Source: Aurifilum marmelostoma (lineage: Eukaryota; Ascomycota; Sordariomycetes; Diaporthales; Cryphonectriaceae). Taken from it: a stretch of 64,000 nucleotides of DNA. A program made the translations under genes and the position numbers. The stretch lies in contig JAMXSV010000028.1 of the NCBI GenBank assembly GCA_027559495.1, forward strand, positions 1,302,001 to 1,366,000, given 5' to 3'. The notes under the pieces were generated by a model. That model saw only the letters and a list, made by a program, of their open reading frames with translations, had not been told where the DNA came from and made no database searches. Below, one piece after another: positions 43,501-55,154 of this stretch. How positions within the stretch are numbered: the first letter of the stretch is position 1; the number at the start of each line of letters is the position of its first letter.

Positions 43501-44986
43501 CAGCTGCATTGAGATGTGCTACGATGATTCCGACAAGGTGAGTGAGGCAATTAGGGATTTCTTTGTCCTCCTGTCTCAGTTTTCTATTCCGGCCGACACA
43601 TCGCTGAACATTCAACAGCTATATGCTGAGGTACATGAAATCGGTCAAAAACTGATCGCCGAGGCCTCCTCCGCACTTGATCTCACCCGTGTTGAGGCTA
43701 CGACGGTGGAGGAGGGCGCTGCCCTCAACGCCCTATTCTGGCCCCGCAAGCAGCTTGTTGAAATCTCTGACGACAAGTTTGCTGTTGCCTGTGGTGATGG
43801 TCCTCTGCTAGAGCTCAAGCCTCTCAAGGCCCTGTCCGCAGAAGGCGCGGCCGTCACGATCGAGAAGCTGTCCGACGGCGTTTTCGCCATGCAGAACGAC
43901 CAGCTCAAGGTCAAGGTCGAGAACGGTGTCATCACTTCCGTATATGACCGCAAGGCCGACCGCGAGGTCCTCGCCAAGGGCGGCAAGGCTAACCAGTTCG
44001 TCATCTTTGACGACAAACCCCTCTACTGGCAGGCTTGGGACGTGGAGTGGTACCATCTCGATAGCCGCAAGGAGCTCACTGTTCACGACACCGAGATCAG
44101 CGAGAACAAACCCTACCGTGTTGCCGTGACCAGCCGTGTCCAGATCAGCGATAAGAGCCACCTGGTCTCCAAGGTCTCGCTCAGCGCCTCACTCAAGGGA
44201 CAGCCTTCCTATGTTGAAATCGAGACCGACGTTGAGTGGCACGAGGATCTCAAGTTCCTCAAGGTCGAGTTCCCGGTTGACGTTCGCAGCACCGAGGCCA
44301 ACTACGAGGTTCAATATGGTGTCGTTAGGCGCCCTACCCACTACAACACCGACTGGGACATGGCCAAGTTCGAGGTGTGCCATCACAAGTTTGCCGACCT
44401 GTCCGAGCACAACTACGGCGTCTCCATCCTCAACGACAGCAAGTATGGGTTTGCCACCGCCGGTAACCTCATGCGCCTGTCTCTGCTCCGCGCCCCTAAG
44501 GCGCCTGATGCGCATGCCGATATGGGCCACCATAAGATCCGCTACGCTATCCTACCTCACGATGGTCCACTGGGTCCTGCCACTGTGCGTGCAGGCTACG
44601 AATTCAACGCGCCCATCACACTCGTCCGCAAGCCTCACCACTATAAGCCGGCCACTGCGGCCCTGTCTCGCGACAGCCCTGTCAAGCTCATTGGTGACCA
44701 TGCTGTTATCCTGGACTGTGTCAAGCGCGGTGAGGATGACGAGGACGTCTCCGTTGGCGACCTTCCCATCCGCAAGGGCAAATGCGTCATCGTACGCATG
44801 TACGAGTCCCTCGGCGGCCGCGCCCGCACCGCCATCGGCACAAAGTGGAATGTCAAGAAGGTCACCAAAGTCAACATCCTCGAGGACGAGATCCCTGGTG
44901 AGGCCGAGGTGCAGAAGAATGATCAGGGTGACTACCCCGTCACCCTGCGACCTTTCGAGGTTGCCACCTTCCGTCTGCAGCTGTAA
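40556..44986 (+). CDS. AMS1: Vacuolar alpha-mannosidase, GH38 class IIC
   Basis: Ams1 trims free oligosaccharides and N-glycans in the vacuole, reached by the Cvt/autophagy route; no signal peptide is present, as expected. The core exons are secure: 41325-41729, 41806-43537 and 43619-44986. GH38 blocks include YGIGHCHIDTCWLWPWDE (zinc site), GGSWVEHDTNMPSGE and FWLPDTFGYSAQLPQ with the nucleophile Asp, then the beta domains. The intron 43538-43618 (gtgagt...caacag) is 81 nt without a stop, so it could pass as exon; removing it gives DDSDK-LYAEVHEIGQ, which fits the family. The 5' end is less sure. Sequence 41326-41571 is open and coding-like but has no ATG; splicing the ATG-AG at 40556-40560 (gtacgt donor) to 41325 starts the protein MSSPTDPPGVV and gives 1169 aa. 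Starting at the ATG at 41572 would give 1085 aa, close to the usual size. Confidence 0.88.
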
Positions 44987-46022
44987 ATATCGGATCGACC
45001 CTCAGTCTTCGACAGACATGAGCATCTCGCAAAGGTGCGTGGTGACCTGCAAGTGACAACTCAGTTCTCACTGCAACTGTTGGACTTCTATCTGGTTTCC
45101 ACCAGATGGAACCGCCTGTGACGCTTAAGAAAGGGAACGATACCAGACGGAGCTTCTATCAGCTTCTTGCTGTCGAGGCAGGACTTCTTCCTGCGTCCTA
45201 ACATGAATCAACCTGATTAGTGGTAAATGAGCTGGTGATAAACGGTCAGATGAGCACAAAGGAATGGCGGGAATCAAACAAACCAAGACAAAACAAGATA
45301 ACAAAAAACCCTCCCTATCCATCGTGATAGAGTGTGTACTTTTAGTTGCCATACCGCTTCAGCGGCACTACGGATTTTCAGATTTTTCGAGGAAACTTCA
45401 GCATAGCATGCTCAAGAATGGACCATATCCTAAACAATCTGTCCCTTGTCATTAACTTCAGTCAGGCAACACATATATATGCACGTGGTGGTAAAACGTC
45501 TCGTGGGGTCGTGCTTTAACTCGATCACGTATAATGTAGGATCGAGGTGGGATTAGTCGACACAACACATGCGCACATGAAACATTGTCAAGTGACACCA
45601 AATAAAGTCTGTTTGGCAAGTTGGGTTACCTGTTTATTACAATCATGCTTGCGGAACAATACGCTTTACTTTTGATAGCCTCAACACCAAGATAGATCTA
45701 TCTTTGCCCTCCTACCACCAAAAAGAAAACCCGGACTATAACCCAGATCCTTTGATAAAAAGGTGACCGACCGCCCTTCAAAGTCCACACAGGGCAGAAA
45801 ATATGACATTTGCGTAGCCATTTCTTCTCTCCCTGATTTATGTTTTTCTTTTCCTCTCTTCTTCTCAAATATTGCACCCAATTACACATACATGGAACGC
45901 AATGACACCCAGAAGTCCATCAACGCCAGCAAAAACAAACCAAGGTGGCTGGACCCCTCCCTACATTCCGATATCCTTACATTTCCTCAGGAAGCTCGTT
46001 TTTTCTTTTCCTTTCAAACAAT
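44987..46022. other. Intergenic, convergent 3' ends of AMS1 and CPA2
   Basis: One kilobase of moderately A/T-rich sequence contains the two 3' UTRs. No ORF looks coding and no repeat is evident. Confidence 0.5.
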
Positions 46023-49000
46023 CTACAGAGGCTTTCCTTGGAGGAACTCGGACCACCGGCGGACCTCGGATGGGATGCCCTCAGGCCGGGGAAGCTTCTC
46101 GCTCATACACTGAGCAAAGAGGATAGCGGTCTGAGAAATACCGGGATTAGCTTCGCGATCTACAACTATGGACACGGAAGGAGGGGGTTCGGGGGCAAAC
46201 GCAACAACATACCTGAGGCTCCATGAACAGTGGGACGCCAAAATCAACGGCGTTCCGACGCATGACATAGTCCACATCCATGACCGTCTTACCCCTAGCA
46301 CGGGCAAGGTTGAAGACACCACGGATATCATACTTCTTGAACACCTCACGAAGGGCCCGCTTGTCCTCCTTGGGGAACTCGATCACCTCGACGTTCACCT
46401 TGTTCTTGGACGTCGACTCGAGGAACTGCTTGACCTCGGTGTCCGCAGCGTACAGCTTATAGCCAAGAGGAGACACGTAATCGATGATCTTGGTCAGCCA
46501 CTCCTTCTTGAGCTCACCACCAAACAGCAGACCCTCGCCGGGCTCGGGAACGCGGAAGTTCATGGCAGACTGCAGAGACGTCCAGTATGCCTCGACGAGG
46601 TCCTTGCCGAAGCAGGCCATCTCACCCGTGGAGGCCATCTCCACGCCGAGGAAGGGGTCAGCACCAGCCAGGCGGGTCCATGAGAATTGTGGCACCTTGG
46701 TCGCGAGGTAATCGCGCTTAACGGCCATCAGGTCGGTCGGAGCAGGGACGTTCTCACCGACGAGAGCCTTGGTGGCCACGTCAATGAAGTTGGTGCCGAG
46801 GACCTTGCTGACGAATGGGAAGGACCGAGAGGCACGAAGGTTGCATTCAATGATCTTGAGCTGTGGCTCGCCACCCTCAGGGTCATCAGCCTTGATGATC
46901 TGCATGTTGAAAGGTCCTGTGATGTTCCAGGCCTTGGCAACCTTTTCAGCAATCTCCTTGACACGTCCCATGATGGACTCATCCAGCGAGGCGGGAGGGA
47001 GCACCAGGGTAGCATCGCCAGAGTGGACACCGGCCTGCTCGACGTGCTCGCTGACGGCGTGCACAATCAGCTTGCCTTCGGAGGCGACACCGTCGACATC
47101 AATTTCCTGGGCGCCCTCGATGAACTTGCTGATGACGACAGGGTGGTCAGGCGAGACGTTGCTGGCGGCCTCGAGCTTGTCCTTGAGCTCATCCTGGCTT
47201 CGGATGACCGTCATGGCGGCACCGGACAGGACATAGCTGGGGCGGACGAGCACGGGGTAGCCAACCTGCTCGGCAAAGTTCTCGGCCTCCTTGACGGAGG
47301 TCAGCTCCTTCCAAGCAGGCTGGTCAAGACCAATGCTATCCAGGATGGCAGAGAACTTCTGACGGTCCTCGGCCTTGTCAATGTCCTTGGGGTCGGTACC
47401 CAGAACGTTCGCACCTCCAGCCTCCTGGAGACGGAGAGCAATGTTCTGAGGCAGCTGACCTCCGACGGAGACAACAACACCGCTGGCAGACTCGAGCTCG
47501 TAGATATCCATGACACGCTCGTAGCTCAACTCCTCGAAGTACAGCTTGTCAGCAGTATCGAAGTCGGTACTATTTCCTAGTCAATACAAAATGCACACAC
47601 ACACAAGTATGGGTCTTCTCGCGCGTAGGGCTCAAGGCTTACCTATAGGTCTCTGGGTTGTACTTTTCGAAGAAGATGCGAGTCAGCAATTGTCTAGCTG
47701 TGTCCAATCATACATGTAGAAAGAAAGGATGCTCAAACTCACGTTGATCATGACCGTCTTGTGGCCCATCTTTCGCAGAGCCTGCGTGGCGCTCACAGCA
47801 CACCAGTCGAACTCGACCGAGCTACCGATGCGGTACACGCCACTACCCAGGATGATAGTGCCCTTGTCCTCGAAGGTCACGTCGTGGCTCGAGGCATTGT
47901 AAGTGGTGTACAGGTAGTTGGTGTCGGCAGGGAACTCAGCAGCAAGAGTGTCGATCTTCTTGACCCATGGCCTGATGCCGTACTGAAGACGAAGGGCGCG
48001 GACCTTATCCTCGGTGCTGTTCACGGCATGGGCGATCTGCTTGTCTGAGAAACCCATCTTCTTGGACTTCATGACGAGGTCCTTCTTCAGGCCCTCGAGG
48101 CTGCCCACCGACTGAAGCTCTCTGGTGCAGTCCACAATGTTTTGCAGCTTGTGCAGGAACCACTTGTCAATTTTGGTCAGGTCGTGGACCCTGTCGACGG
48201 TGTAGTTCTCGTGCAGCATAGCTTGGCCGACAGCCAGCCAGCGACGATCGGTCGGGTTCTGCAGCTCGTAGTCAAGATCGGCGAACTTGTCACCCTGGAA
48301 GCCAACGAACTTGGGGTCGACCTGGCGAATGGCCTTCTGGAAGGACTCCTCGAAGGTACGGCCAATAGCCATAACCTCGCCGACCGACTTCATAGCACTG
48401 CCAATGTCGCGCTTCACGTGTTGGAACTTGGACAGATCCCATCGAGGGATCTTGGTGACAATGTAGTCCAGCGAAGGCTCGAAGTTGGCGGTAGTCGTCT
48501 TGGTCACAGCGTTGGGGAGCTCAGGCAGGCTGTGTCCGAGACCAATCTTAGCTGCGGTGTACGCAAGAGGGTATCCAGTCGCCTTGGAGGCGAGAGCAGA
48601 GGACCGTGAGAGACGGGCGTTGACCTCAATGACCCTATAGTCCAGGCCATCGGGCTGCAAGCAATACTGAACATTGCACTCGCCGACGACGCCCAGGTGA
48701 CGAACAATCTTGATGGCAGCGGACCGAAGCATATGATACTCCTCATCACTCAGGGTCTGACTGGGCGCAACGACGATGGAATCGCCCGTGTGGATGCCGA
48801 GGGGGTCAAAGTTCTCCATATTGCACACGGTAATGCAGTTGTTGTTGGCGTCCCGGACGACCTCATACTCCACTTCCTTCCAGCCCTTAAGGGACTTCTC
48901 AACCAGGATCTGAGGCGAAAGCGTCAATGAACGAGCGGCCATGTTCCGGAGCTCTTCCTCGTTGTTGGCGAAGCCGGATCCGAGACCACCAAGAGCATAC

Positions 49001-50007
49001 GCGGCACGGACGATGATGGGATAACCGATGTTCTTGGCGGCATCAAGCGCTTCGTCGACGGTGTTGACGGCAATAGACTTTGCGATGGGGATGTTGATCT
49101 CCTCGAGGGCCTTGGCGAAGAGGTCACGGTCCTCGCTGAGCTCGAGGGTTCGGACACTGGTTCCCAACACCTTGACACCGTACTTCTCGAACAATCCCAG
49201 ACGCTGCATCTGGACACCGAGGTTCAGTGCGGTCTGCCCGCCAAAGGAGAGGAAGATGCCATCGGGCTTTTCACGCTCAATAACGTAGGTGACATATTCG
49301 GGGGTGACAGGGACTGGAGGATGGTTTGAAAGTCAGCAATTGGCCTCCAGCCACCTTTGCGAATCACTATAAACAACGCTGCAAAAGTTGGCCAATGCCA
49401 ACAAGCTGGCATACATACGGTAGTAGATCTCGTCCGCAATGAAGTGGTTGGTCTGGATAGTAGCGATATTAGGGTTGATCAGGACCGACTTGACGCCTGC
49501 CTCCTTGAGCGCCTTGAGAGCTTGTGAGCCTGTATAGTCGTTTTCTCCATGTCAGCGCTCGAGTCCATATCGTATGAGGCGGCGCGTGACTCATCCGTCA
49601 CCGCTCCAGCAGCTCTTGATAGCTGGTGGTGATAGCAGCTATTGAAATGGATTGGCAGCAAACGAACCGGAATAGTCAAACTCTCCAGCCTGGCCAATGG
49701 CCAGTCCACCAGAGCCAATGACCAGCACCTTCTTCACATCCACCGTCTCCTTGGGCTTGACCACGCCGCTCTGGATGTAGGCCTGCGGGTTGGGAGCGGA
49801 CTGGGCGGCGGCAAGACATCGGGCGCTGGTCAGGAAATTCCTCTTCTGGAGCGATTGCCTGGTCTGGGCAGGTAACCTGCTGGCAGCATTGGTACTCGCT
49901 GCTGTGAAGGCCCTGATCGACTGCGCGGCAGGAAGTGGGAGCCGGCGACCCTGTCGGAGGAGGGCGGGAGCTCGCAATGGGCCCCCCAGGGACATGGTCG
50001 GCGCCAT
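46023..50007 (-). CDS. CPA2: Arginine-specific carbamoyl-phosphate synthase large chain, mitochondrial
   Basis: This subunit makes carbamoyl phosphate for arginine synthesis from the ammonia supplied by the small subunit; in Neurospora it is arg-3 and mitochondrial. Exons are 50007-49668, 49529-49419, 49313-47743, 47662-47643, 47569-46213 and 46130-46023, giving 1168 aa. The first 70 residues (MAPTMSLGGPLRAPALLRQG ... RNFLTSARCL) are Arg-rich and free of acidic residues, a presequence. The synthetase starts at KKVLVIGSGGLAIGQAGEFD, and the two ATP-grasp halves are both complete (AAYALGGLGSGFANNEEEL in the first, PSYVLSGAAMTVIRSQDEL in the second). The C-terminal part is short, consistent with the arginine-specific form. 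Exon 4 is only 20 nt and encodes YNPETY plus part of Ser. Intron 1 has a gttcgt donor and contains TGACTCA, the site of Gcn4/CPC1-type activators. Confidence 0.95.
49587..49593. promoter_or_regulatory. TGACTCA (Gcn4/CPC1-type) site in CPA2 intron 1
   Basis: This is a perfect palindromic Gcn4-type site inside intron 1, about 415 bases downstream of the CPA2 ATG. A half site TGACTCT lies upstream of the gene at 50354-50360. Arginine genes are known targets of cross-pathway control; use of this intronic copy is inferred and could be chance. Confidence 0.4.
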
Positions 50008-51602
50008 GATGGGAAGGAGGGGGAGCTGTTGAGAGGAAGGAGAGAGGTGGGAGAGACGGCGCGCGGCGGCGAAGGAACGGCGATGATGTACCAATGGAAG
50101 CTTCAGATCACCCTTTCCGCCCTCTCTTTACGCCCAATTGACGAGTTGTTGAAGTTGAATTTAAAGTAGTCAGAGAGGCTGTGATTCATACAAGAGACCC
50201 CGCCAGTGCCCACTAAGATTTTACAATCAAAAAAAGAAATACAAGACCCCTGGTCGCCAATGATAAGATAACGAAAGCTCCGATCTTGCTTTCCTTACTG
50301 GCCCAGCTTAGAGCTGTAAGTGTAAGACGCCGTCCCTCGTTCGAAAACCCTCCATGACTCTTTCTCTCGTCTGCCCCATCGTCTCCATCCACTTTCACTC
50401 CTTTCAGGTTGTTGATCTTCATTTTTTCCCTAGGTGCTAGCCATTTTACGTTAGACGATCCATACCTGGAGTTGAAGAGTCACGGGGAAGTCTGTGAGTC
50501 TCTGTTCCTTGCGGTGGGAGAGAGGAGGGCAGAAAAAAATTTACAAGCTGCAAGCTGCATAGCGCTGGCAGGGTAAGGCCGATGTCCGGAGGCACAGGCA
50601 CTAGCATTATAGCTGTAGCTATCTGAGATTCGCTAATCGAGATTAAGAACTGGGGAAATGACGAGTGAATCTTGGCCGAGAAATCAATCACAACGGTCAT
50701 ATGACAGTGTAAGAGGAGACTGGAGGGACAAGAGGAAAAAAGACAAAAAGAAGGTTCCATATCCAAGAGACTGCGCATTATATCTCGTTGAGCATCTAGG
50801 ATTACTGCGCCTCAATTGCCGTTCCAGAGCTATTATGACTGACGGAGATGCAGACACACAATGAAAATGAGATGTGAAATCTGAGAAGGGCAAAAATGGG
50901 GGGGAAGTAAAGGGAGGACAGAGATAAAATAGGGCGTGCAACAAGAGCAAAGCACCAAAAACCTAGAGGAATAGCAAGAGAATGCAAAAATAGCAAAAAC
51001 ATACAACACCGGGTATTCGCTAATGGTCACCCACTTAACTACTAATCCGGCGGTTAGTGGCTTATTTAGGGGAGAGCGGACGGGATCCCAAGTTTTCCAC
51101 TACCTATGGTCGTATGTGCTGGAATATATAAAATGCAATACTATATACCTAATAGTGAATTTTACCATCACAATTTTCATTCCAAGTCTCATGTAAACCG
51201 GTATCTGTCGCAGGCAGTATCACATTTTGGGTCAGAATTGAGACAGAAGGTTGCATTCATGATCTTCAGGTATAGCTCCTCATCGTGATCAAGTTATGGA
51301 CTGGAACATTGGTCATGTTGAGCTCCTTTGCCACTATGCTTGAACAGACAGTATTGGCCCTGACCACTGCTGTAATTCTCTTTCCTTTCAACTTTTTTAC
51401 CCCCCTTCTTCTTAGCTTCTATTCATAGATACAGCCTTGACAGCAAGACTTCCCTCAATTGTTACACCGGAAAGAACAGCAGCAGGTTCAGCAAGTCTCT
51501 CATTCATATGCTCGCACCAACTCCCATCTCTTTTCTCTAGATTTTTTTGTTCTCCTTTCCCTTAATCGCTATTGTGCCTCGTCTATACATCATCATCGCC
51601 TT
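50008..51602. other. Intergenic: CPA2 promoter and FRS2 3' flank
   Basis: The 1.6 kb gap lies upstream of CPA2 and downstream of FRS2 (both minus). It contains GATAAGATAAC at 50263-50273 and A/T-rich sequence around 50880-51200. Short ORFs here are not convincing. Confidence 0.5.
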
Positions 51603-53209
51603 CTAGTTCTTGTCTAGGCGAACGGCAGGATTCCGCTCGATGAAGTTGAGATCCACCTTGTGACCCAACAGCTCACGGATGTTCGAGATGCCATACTTGA
51701 TCATGGTCGGCCTCTCAAGACTCAGTCCCCAACCGTAGACCCTCAAGTCCTTGGGCAGACCCATCGCCTCCAACATCTCGGGCCGGAACATACCGCTGTT
51801 GCCAATCTCCACCAGCTTGTTCAGGCCTTTGTGGTAGCTGAAGATCTCCATACTCGGCTCCGTGTACGGGTTGTATGCAGGCTTGAACTTCAGATCTGTG
51901 ATGCCCATCTTGTTGAAGAAGATCTCCATGAACTCCATCAGGCCACCCAGCGTGAGGCCGTAGTCCGCAATGACACCCTCGACCTGGTGGAACTCGGCCA
52001 GATGCGTCGCGTCCACCGTCTCGTTGCGGAAGACTCTGTCGATGGAGAAGTACCGGGCGGGCGGTGGCCGGCCGTCAGGGCCTTTCTGCTGCGCCAGCTT
52101 GTGCAGCATGGCCGTCGAGATGGCTGTCGTATGTGTGCGCAGCACCAGCCTCAATGACTCCTCCTCCGACCAGGGGTATCTGTAACCAATCGAGCCGAAC
52201 TTGCCGTTCTCGTGCACCGCCCTGACGTTCTCCCAGTAGGTCTTGTAGTCGGCCTTGTCATCCGGCGACGTGGCTCTCGGCGGGTCGGCGCGTTTCGGGT
52301 CTGAGATGTAGAAGGTATCTTGCAGGTCACGCGCGGGATGTTGTTGTGGGACGAAGAGGGCGTCGAAGTTCCAGAAGCCCGACTCGACGAACTTGCTGGT
52401 AGGCATCTCCTCGAAACCCATCTCGAAGAAGATCTGGCGGAACTCGGACCGAACCTTGTTGAGAGGGTGGAGTGCTCCTGCATGCTGGTCCGCACCCAGA
52501 GCCTTGAAGTTGTAGGGCTTGAAAGTCGCCGACTTCCAAGCGCCGGACTGCAGCATCTCGGCCGTCAGGTCCGTCTCCTCCTTCGTTATCTCGAGCGCGA
52601 ACTTGTCGCCCTTTTGTATCTTGAAGTGGATGACCTTCTGCAACTTGACGAGCTTGCGCTTCTTCAGCTCGGTGACGACTTTGGCATCGGGGTGGCCACG
52701 CGTGTCCTTGATCGTCTGCAGCTGCTCACGGGTAACATCTTTGATAGAGTCCACCTTTTGAGGATCGTCAGCCTTGTGCCCTTTGCTGGCCTACCCAGCC
52801 CGGCTTCATGTAGAGGAGAGGTACTCACGGAAGCCTTCAGCTTGCCATCACTCGTCTTGGATATCCACTTTTCCTTGAAAGCCTTGCCCTGGCCAGCCTT
52901 GGTTGAGTTCTTGTCCCCGATTGTCTTCTCCAGGTCCTGCACGCTGAGCCCTTCCACTGCCTGGCGCAGAGCCTCGAACACGCGGGCCTCGTGACTGCCA
53001 TTGGCGACAATCTGCTCTGCCTCTGGCTCTAGTATGACATCATCTTTCTCGACCTGTTCGTATGTGACCATAGATCTCGAGGCAAGACGGTCGAGGGCTG
53101 CCTTGAGCTCGCTGAAGGAAGTCTGGGGGAAAGCCTCCTGTGACTGGATCGGGGTTGTCTTGGACAGAGCCTGGAGAACCTCCAGAGTCAGGTCCCCGGA
53201 ATTCGCCAT
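51603..53209 (-). CDS. FRS2: Cytosolic phenylalanyl-tRNA synthetase alpha subunit
   Basis: This is the catalytic subunit of the alpha2-beta2 class II synthetase that charges tRNA-Phe. The N-terminal winged-helix tRNA-binding part (MANSGDLTLEVLQALSKTTP to AFKEKWISKTSDGKLKAS) is exon 1, 53209-52829. The rest carries the class II motifs: HPLNKVRSEFRQIFFEMGFEE (motif 1 region), RYFSIDRVFRNETVDATHLAE (motif 2) and GWGLSLERPTMIKYGI (motif 3). The intron begins at the gtgagt donor 52828 but the acceptor is unclear: a TAG at 52793-52791 makes a 38-nt intron, and an AAG at 52775-52773 makes 56 nt. Both keep the frame to ADDPQKVDSIKDVTREQL. The protein is therefore 516 or 522 aa (yeast 503). Confidence 0.93.
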
Positions 53210-53796
53210 GCTGAGGTCTATCGTCGAGCGCAGTATCGATTTTAAGGGAGGCACGGCCTTGTTGTTGTTGGCAAAAGTTGCGAGGACACGCCGAACGGGA
53301 ATTTGAGTCACAGTAGCCAACGGAGGAGGGGCAGTCAAACAATTCGCTTTGCAGCAGCTACTATGTGCCCGCCGAACCCTGCAGGGCCCAATACCCCACC
53401 AAGGCCCGCTAGCCTTACCCCCCCCCCCCCAACCCTTCTGAAGCAGCCCACTACCGTGCACCGCATGCTTCTGTCAGCGCTGCGGCCCAGGGCCTTTAGC
53501 GCCCGGCCGTAGTCCGTATTGGACCGCCGTTGACGGTCTGCTTTGGGCTTTCGACCAGTGACATTGACGTCTTACTTGCGTATCGACAAGTCCAGCACAA
53601 TCCTTTCCACCCAACGCTGCGTTACGTACACGGGACACATCTACGCGAGCCACAAACCCACCTTTGCTTCGCCCGCATTCTGCACCAAAGAATCAGCTCC
53701 CTCCTCCCCCCTCTGAACGCCACATTCATAACATGTGAAGCCTAACATCATCCCACCTAACCCGAGAAAGGCTCCCTCATCAGATGCGGCGGAGCT
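53210..53796. promoter_or_regulatory. Bidirectional FRS2/DSC4-like promoter
   Basis: About 590 bp separate the divergent starts. Features are a C13 run (53418-53430), TGACGTC (a CRE-type word) near 53564, and TATCGAT near 53238. No coding sequence seen. Confidence 0.45.
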
Positions 53797-55070
53797 ATGA
53801 ACGATGATCCCACAGCAGCGAGCGACACGGCCCGCTTGCCAACACGAGACGGGAACGACAGCGATGCCGGCTCCCAGGATGACGATGATGCCGGCGAGGG
53901 ATCAAGCCACCGGGCACCACCAGTCGAGAGATCAAGAGGAGCAGCCGCGCGGCGCGAGGGTCGGCGGCGGACGTCGTCCCGGGTGCGCCGGGCCAAGGCT
54001 GGCATCGCCAAGAAGCTCGACTTCATGACGCACCTCATGAGCAATTTGGATGTTGTCGTCTTCGCCGAGCTATGTGCCCTGTACTATATGGAGTATGTCC
54101 TGCAGGGCCTCCTACGTACCTGCTCCCTTGTTGATGTGTATATTTTGTGCGTTCTGACGTTGTTTCGCCTACCAAAAGTTGCTCCTTCACGCGCCTAGTC
54201 CTGCGCTCGTTTGTACAGTACTTGTACCTGACACCAAAACCCGAGGACTTTCTCAAACTCGTGCCTGCACCCAGGCCGCAGATCTACACCATATTCGCCG
54301 CCAACATACTGTGCATCCTCGCCCATATCATCTTCTCCTTGCCTCAGGGAAGCGAGACTATGCGCGGGTACCTGCACGGGGGCGTCATCATCGACTTCAT
54401 CGGACAGAAGGCCCCCACGTCCAGGCTCGGCCTCTTGCTCCTCGACTGCTTGATCCTCTTGCTGCAGTGCATCATGTGCGCGGTCTCGGTGGAGAAAGAC
54501 CGGCTCAAGCAGATTGAGATCACGCTGCGGAGTGTGTCTGCCGGTGGATTCCCCAAGAGCACGATCACCACCACACCTAGTGCGCCCACGGCGGCGGCTC
54601 TCGACCTCGTAACAGGGGCACATGCATCGAGGCAGGATCTAGACTCGGAGGAGCGAGGCGTCATGAGGGATGACCCGCTCGGTGGAGACGAGACAAACAA
54701 CATCGAGATGCGACCATTGACAAACAGTCGCGGTACTACAGCTACAACAGCAGACGACAGTGGTAGAGCATCGGGTATCTTAGAGGCGCGATACCAGCGA
54801 ATACTGAGAACGATGGCTGGCTCACATGCCGAGGACGGACCGGACAGGCCAAGCCTGGTGGACGTGCTGATGTCTGGAAACGGGCTATTGGCCAATTTCC
54901 ACGTCGTGCATGCGCTCCGCACGTTGTTGGTGGATAATGGCAGCGGTTCCAGTACGGCAGCAGCCTATTCCCTACAGTTGACAGGATATACCAGCAGATT
55001 GGCAGCGATGGCCGCTGACGGTCAGCGCCGGGTCAGAAGACAGCAGGGAGGGGGCGGTGGTGGTACATAG
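53797..55070 (+). CDS. DUF1746 membrane protein, DSC E3 ligase subunit 4-like
   Basis: DUF1746 proteins include subunit 4 of the fungal Dsc complex, a Golgi/endosomal membrane ubiquitin ligase needed for SREBP cleavage in S. pombe and Aspergillus. Exons are 53797-54092 and 54179-55070 (86-nt intron, gtatgt...aaag), giving 395 aa. The N terminus is acidic then Arg-rich and probably cytosolic. The DUF1746 part starts near residue 70 (AKKLDFMTHLMSNLDVVVFA) with hydrophobic segments at VVVFAELCALYYM, IYTIFAANILCILAHIIF and LGLLLLDCLILLLQCIMCAV. Polar blocks between them, RSFVQYLYLTPKPEDF and GGVIIDFIGQKAPTSR, are typical. The C-terminal half is low complexity with Gly at the very end. Assignment to Dsc4 rests on the domain only. 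Confidence 0.8.
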
Positions 55071-55154
55071 ACATGAGGTTAATGATGATGATTTCGTCTC
55101 AAATTATTGATTTTATACTTTTTCTTTTTTCATTAAAAGGGTAATTTAAGGCAT

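Noticed and set aside
44136..45056. 306-aa Ser/Thr-rich plus-strand frame within AMS1
   Set aside because: Out-of-frame shadow of the mannosidase C-terminal domain.
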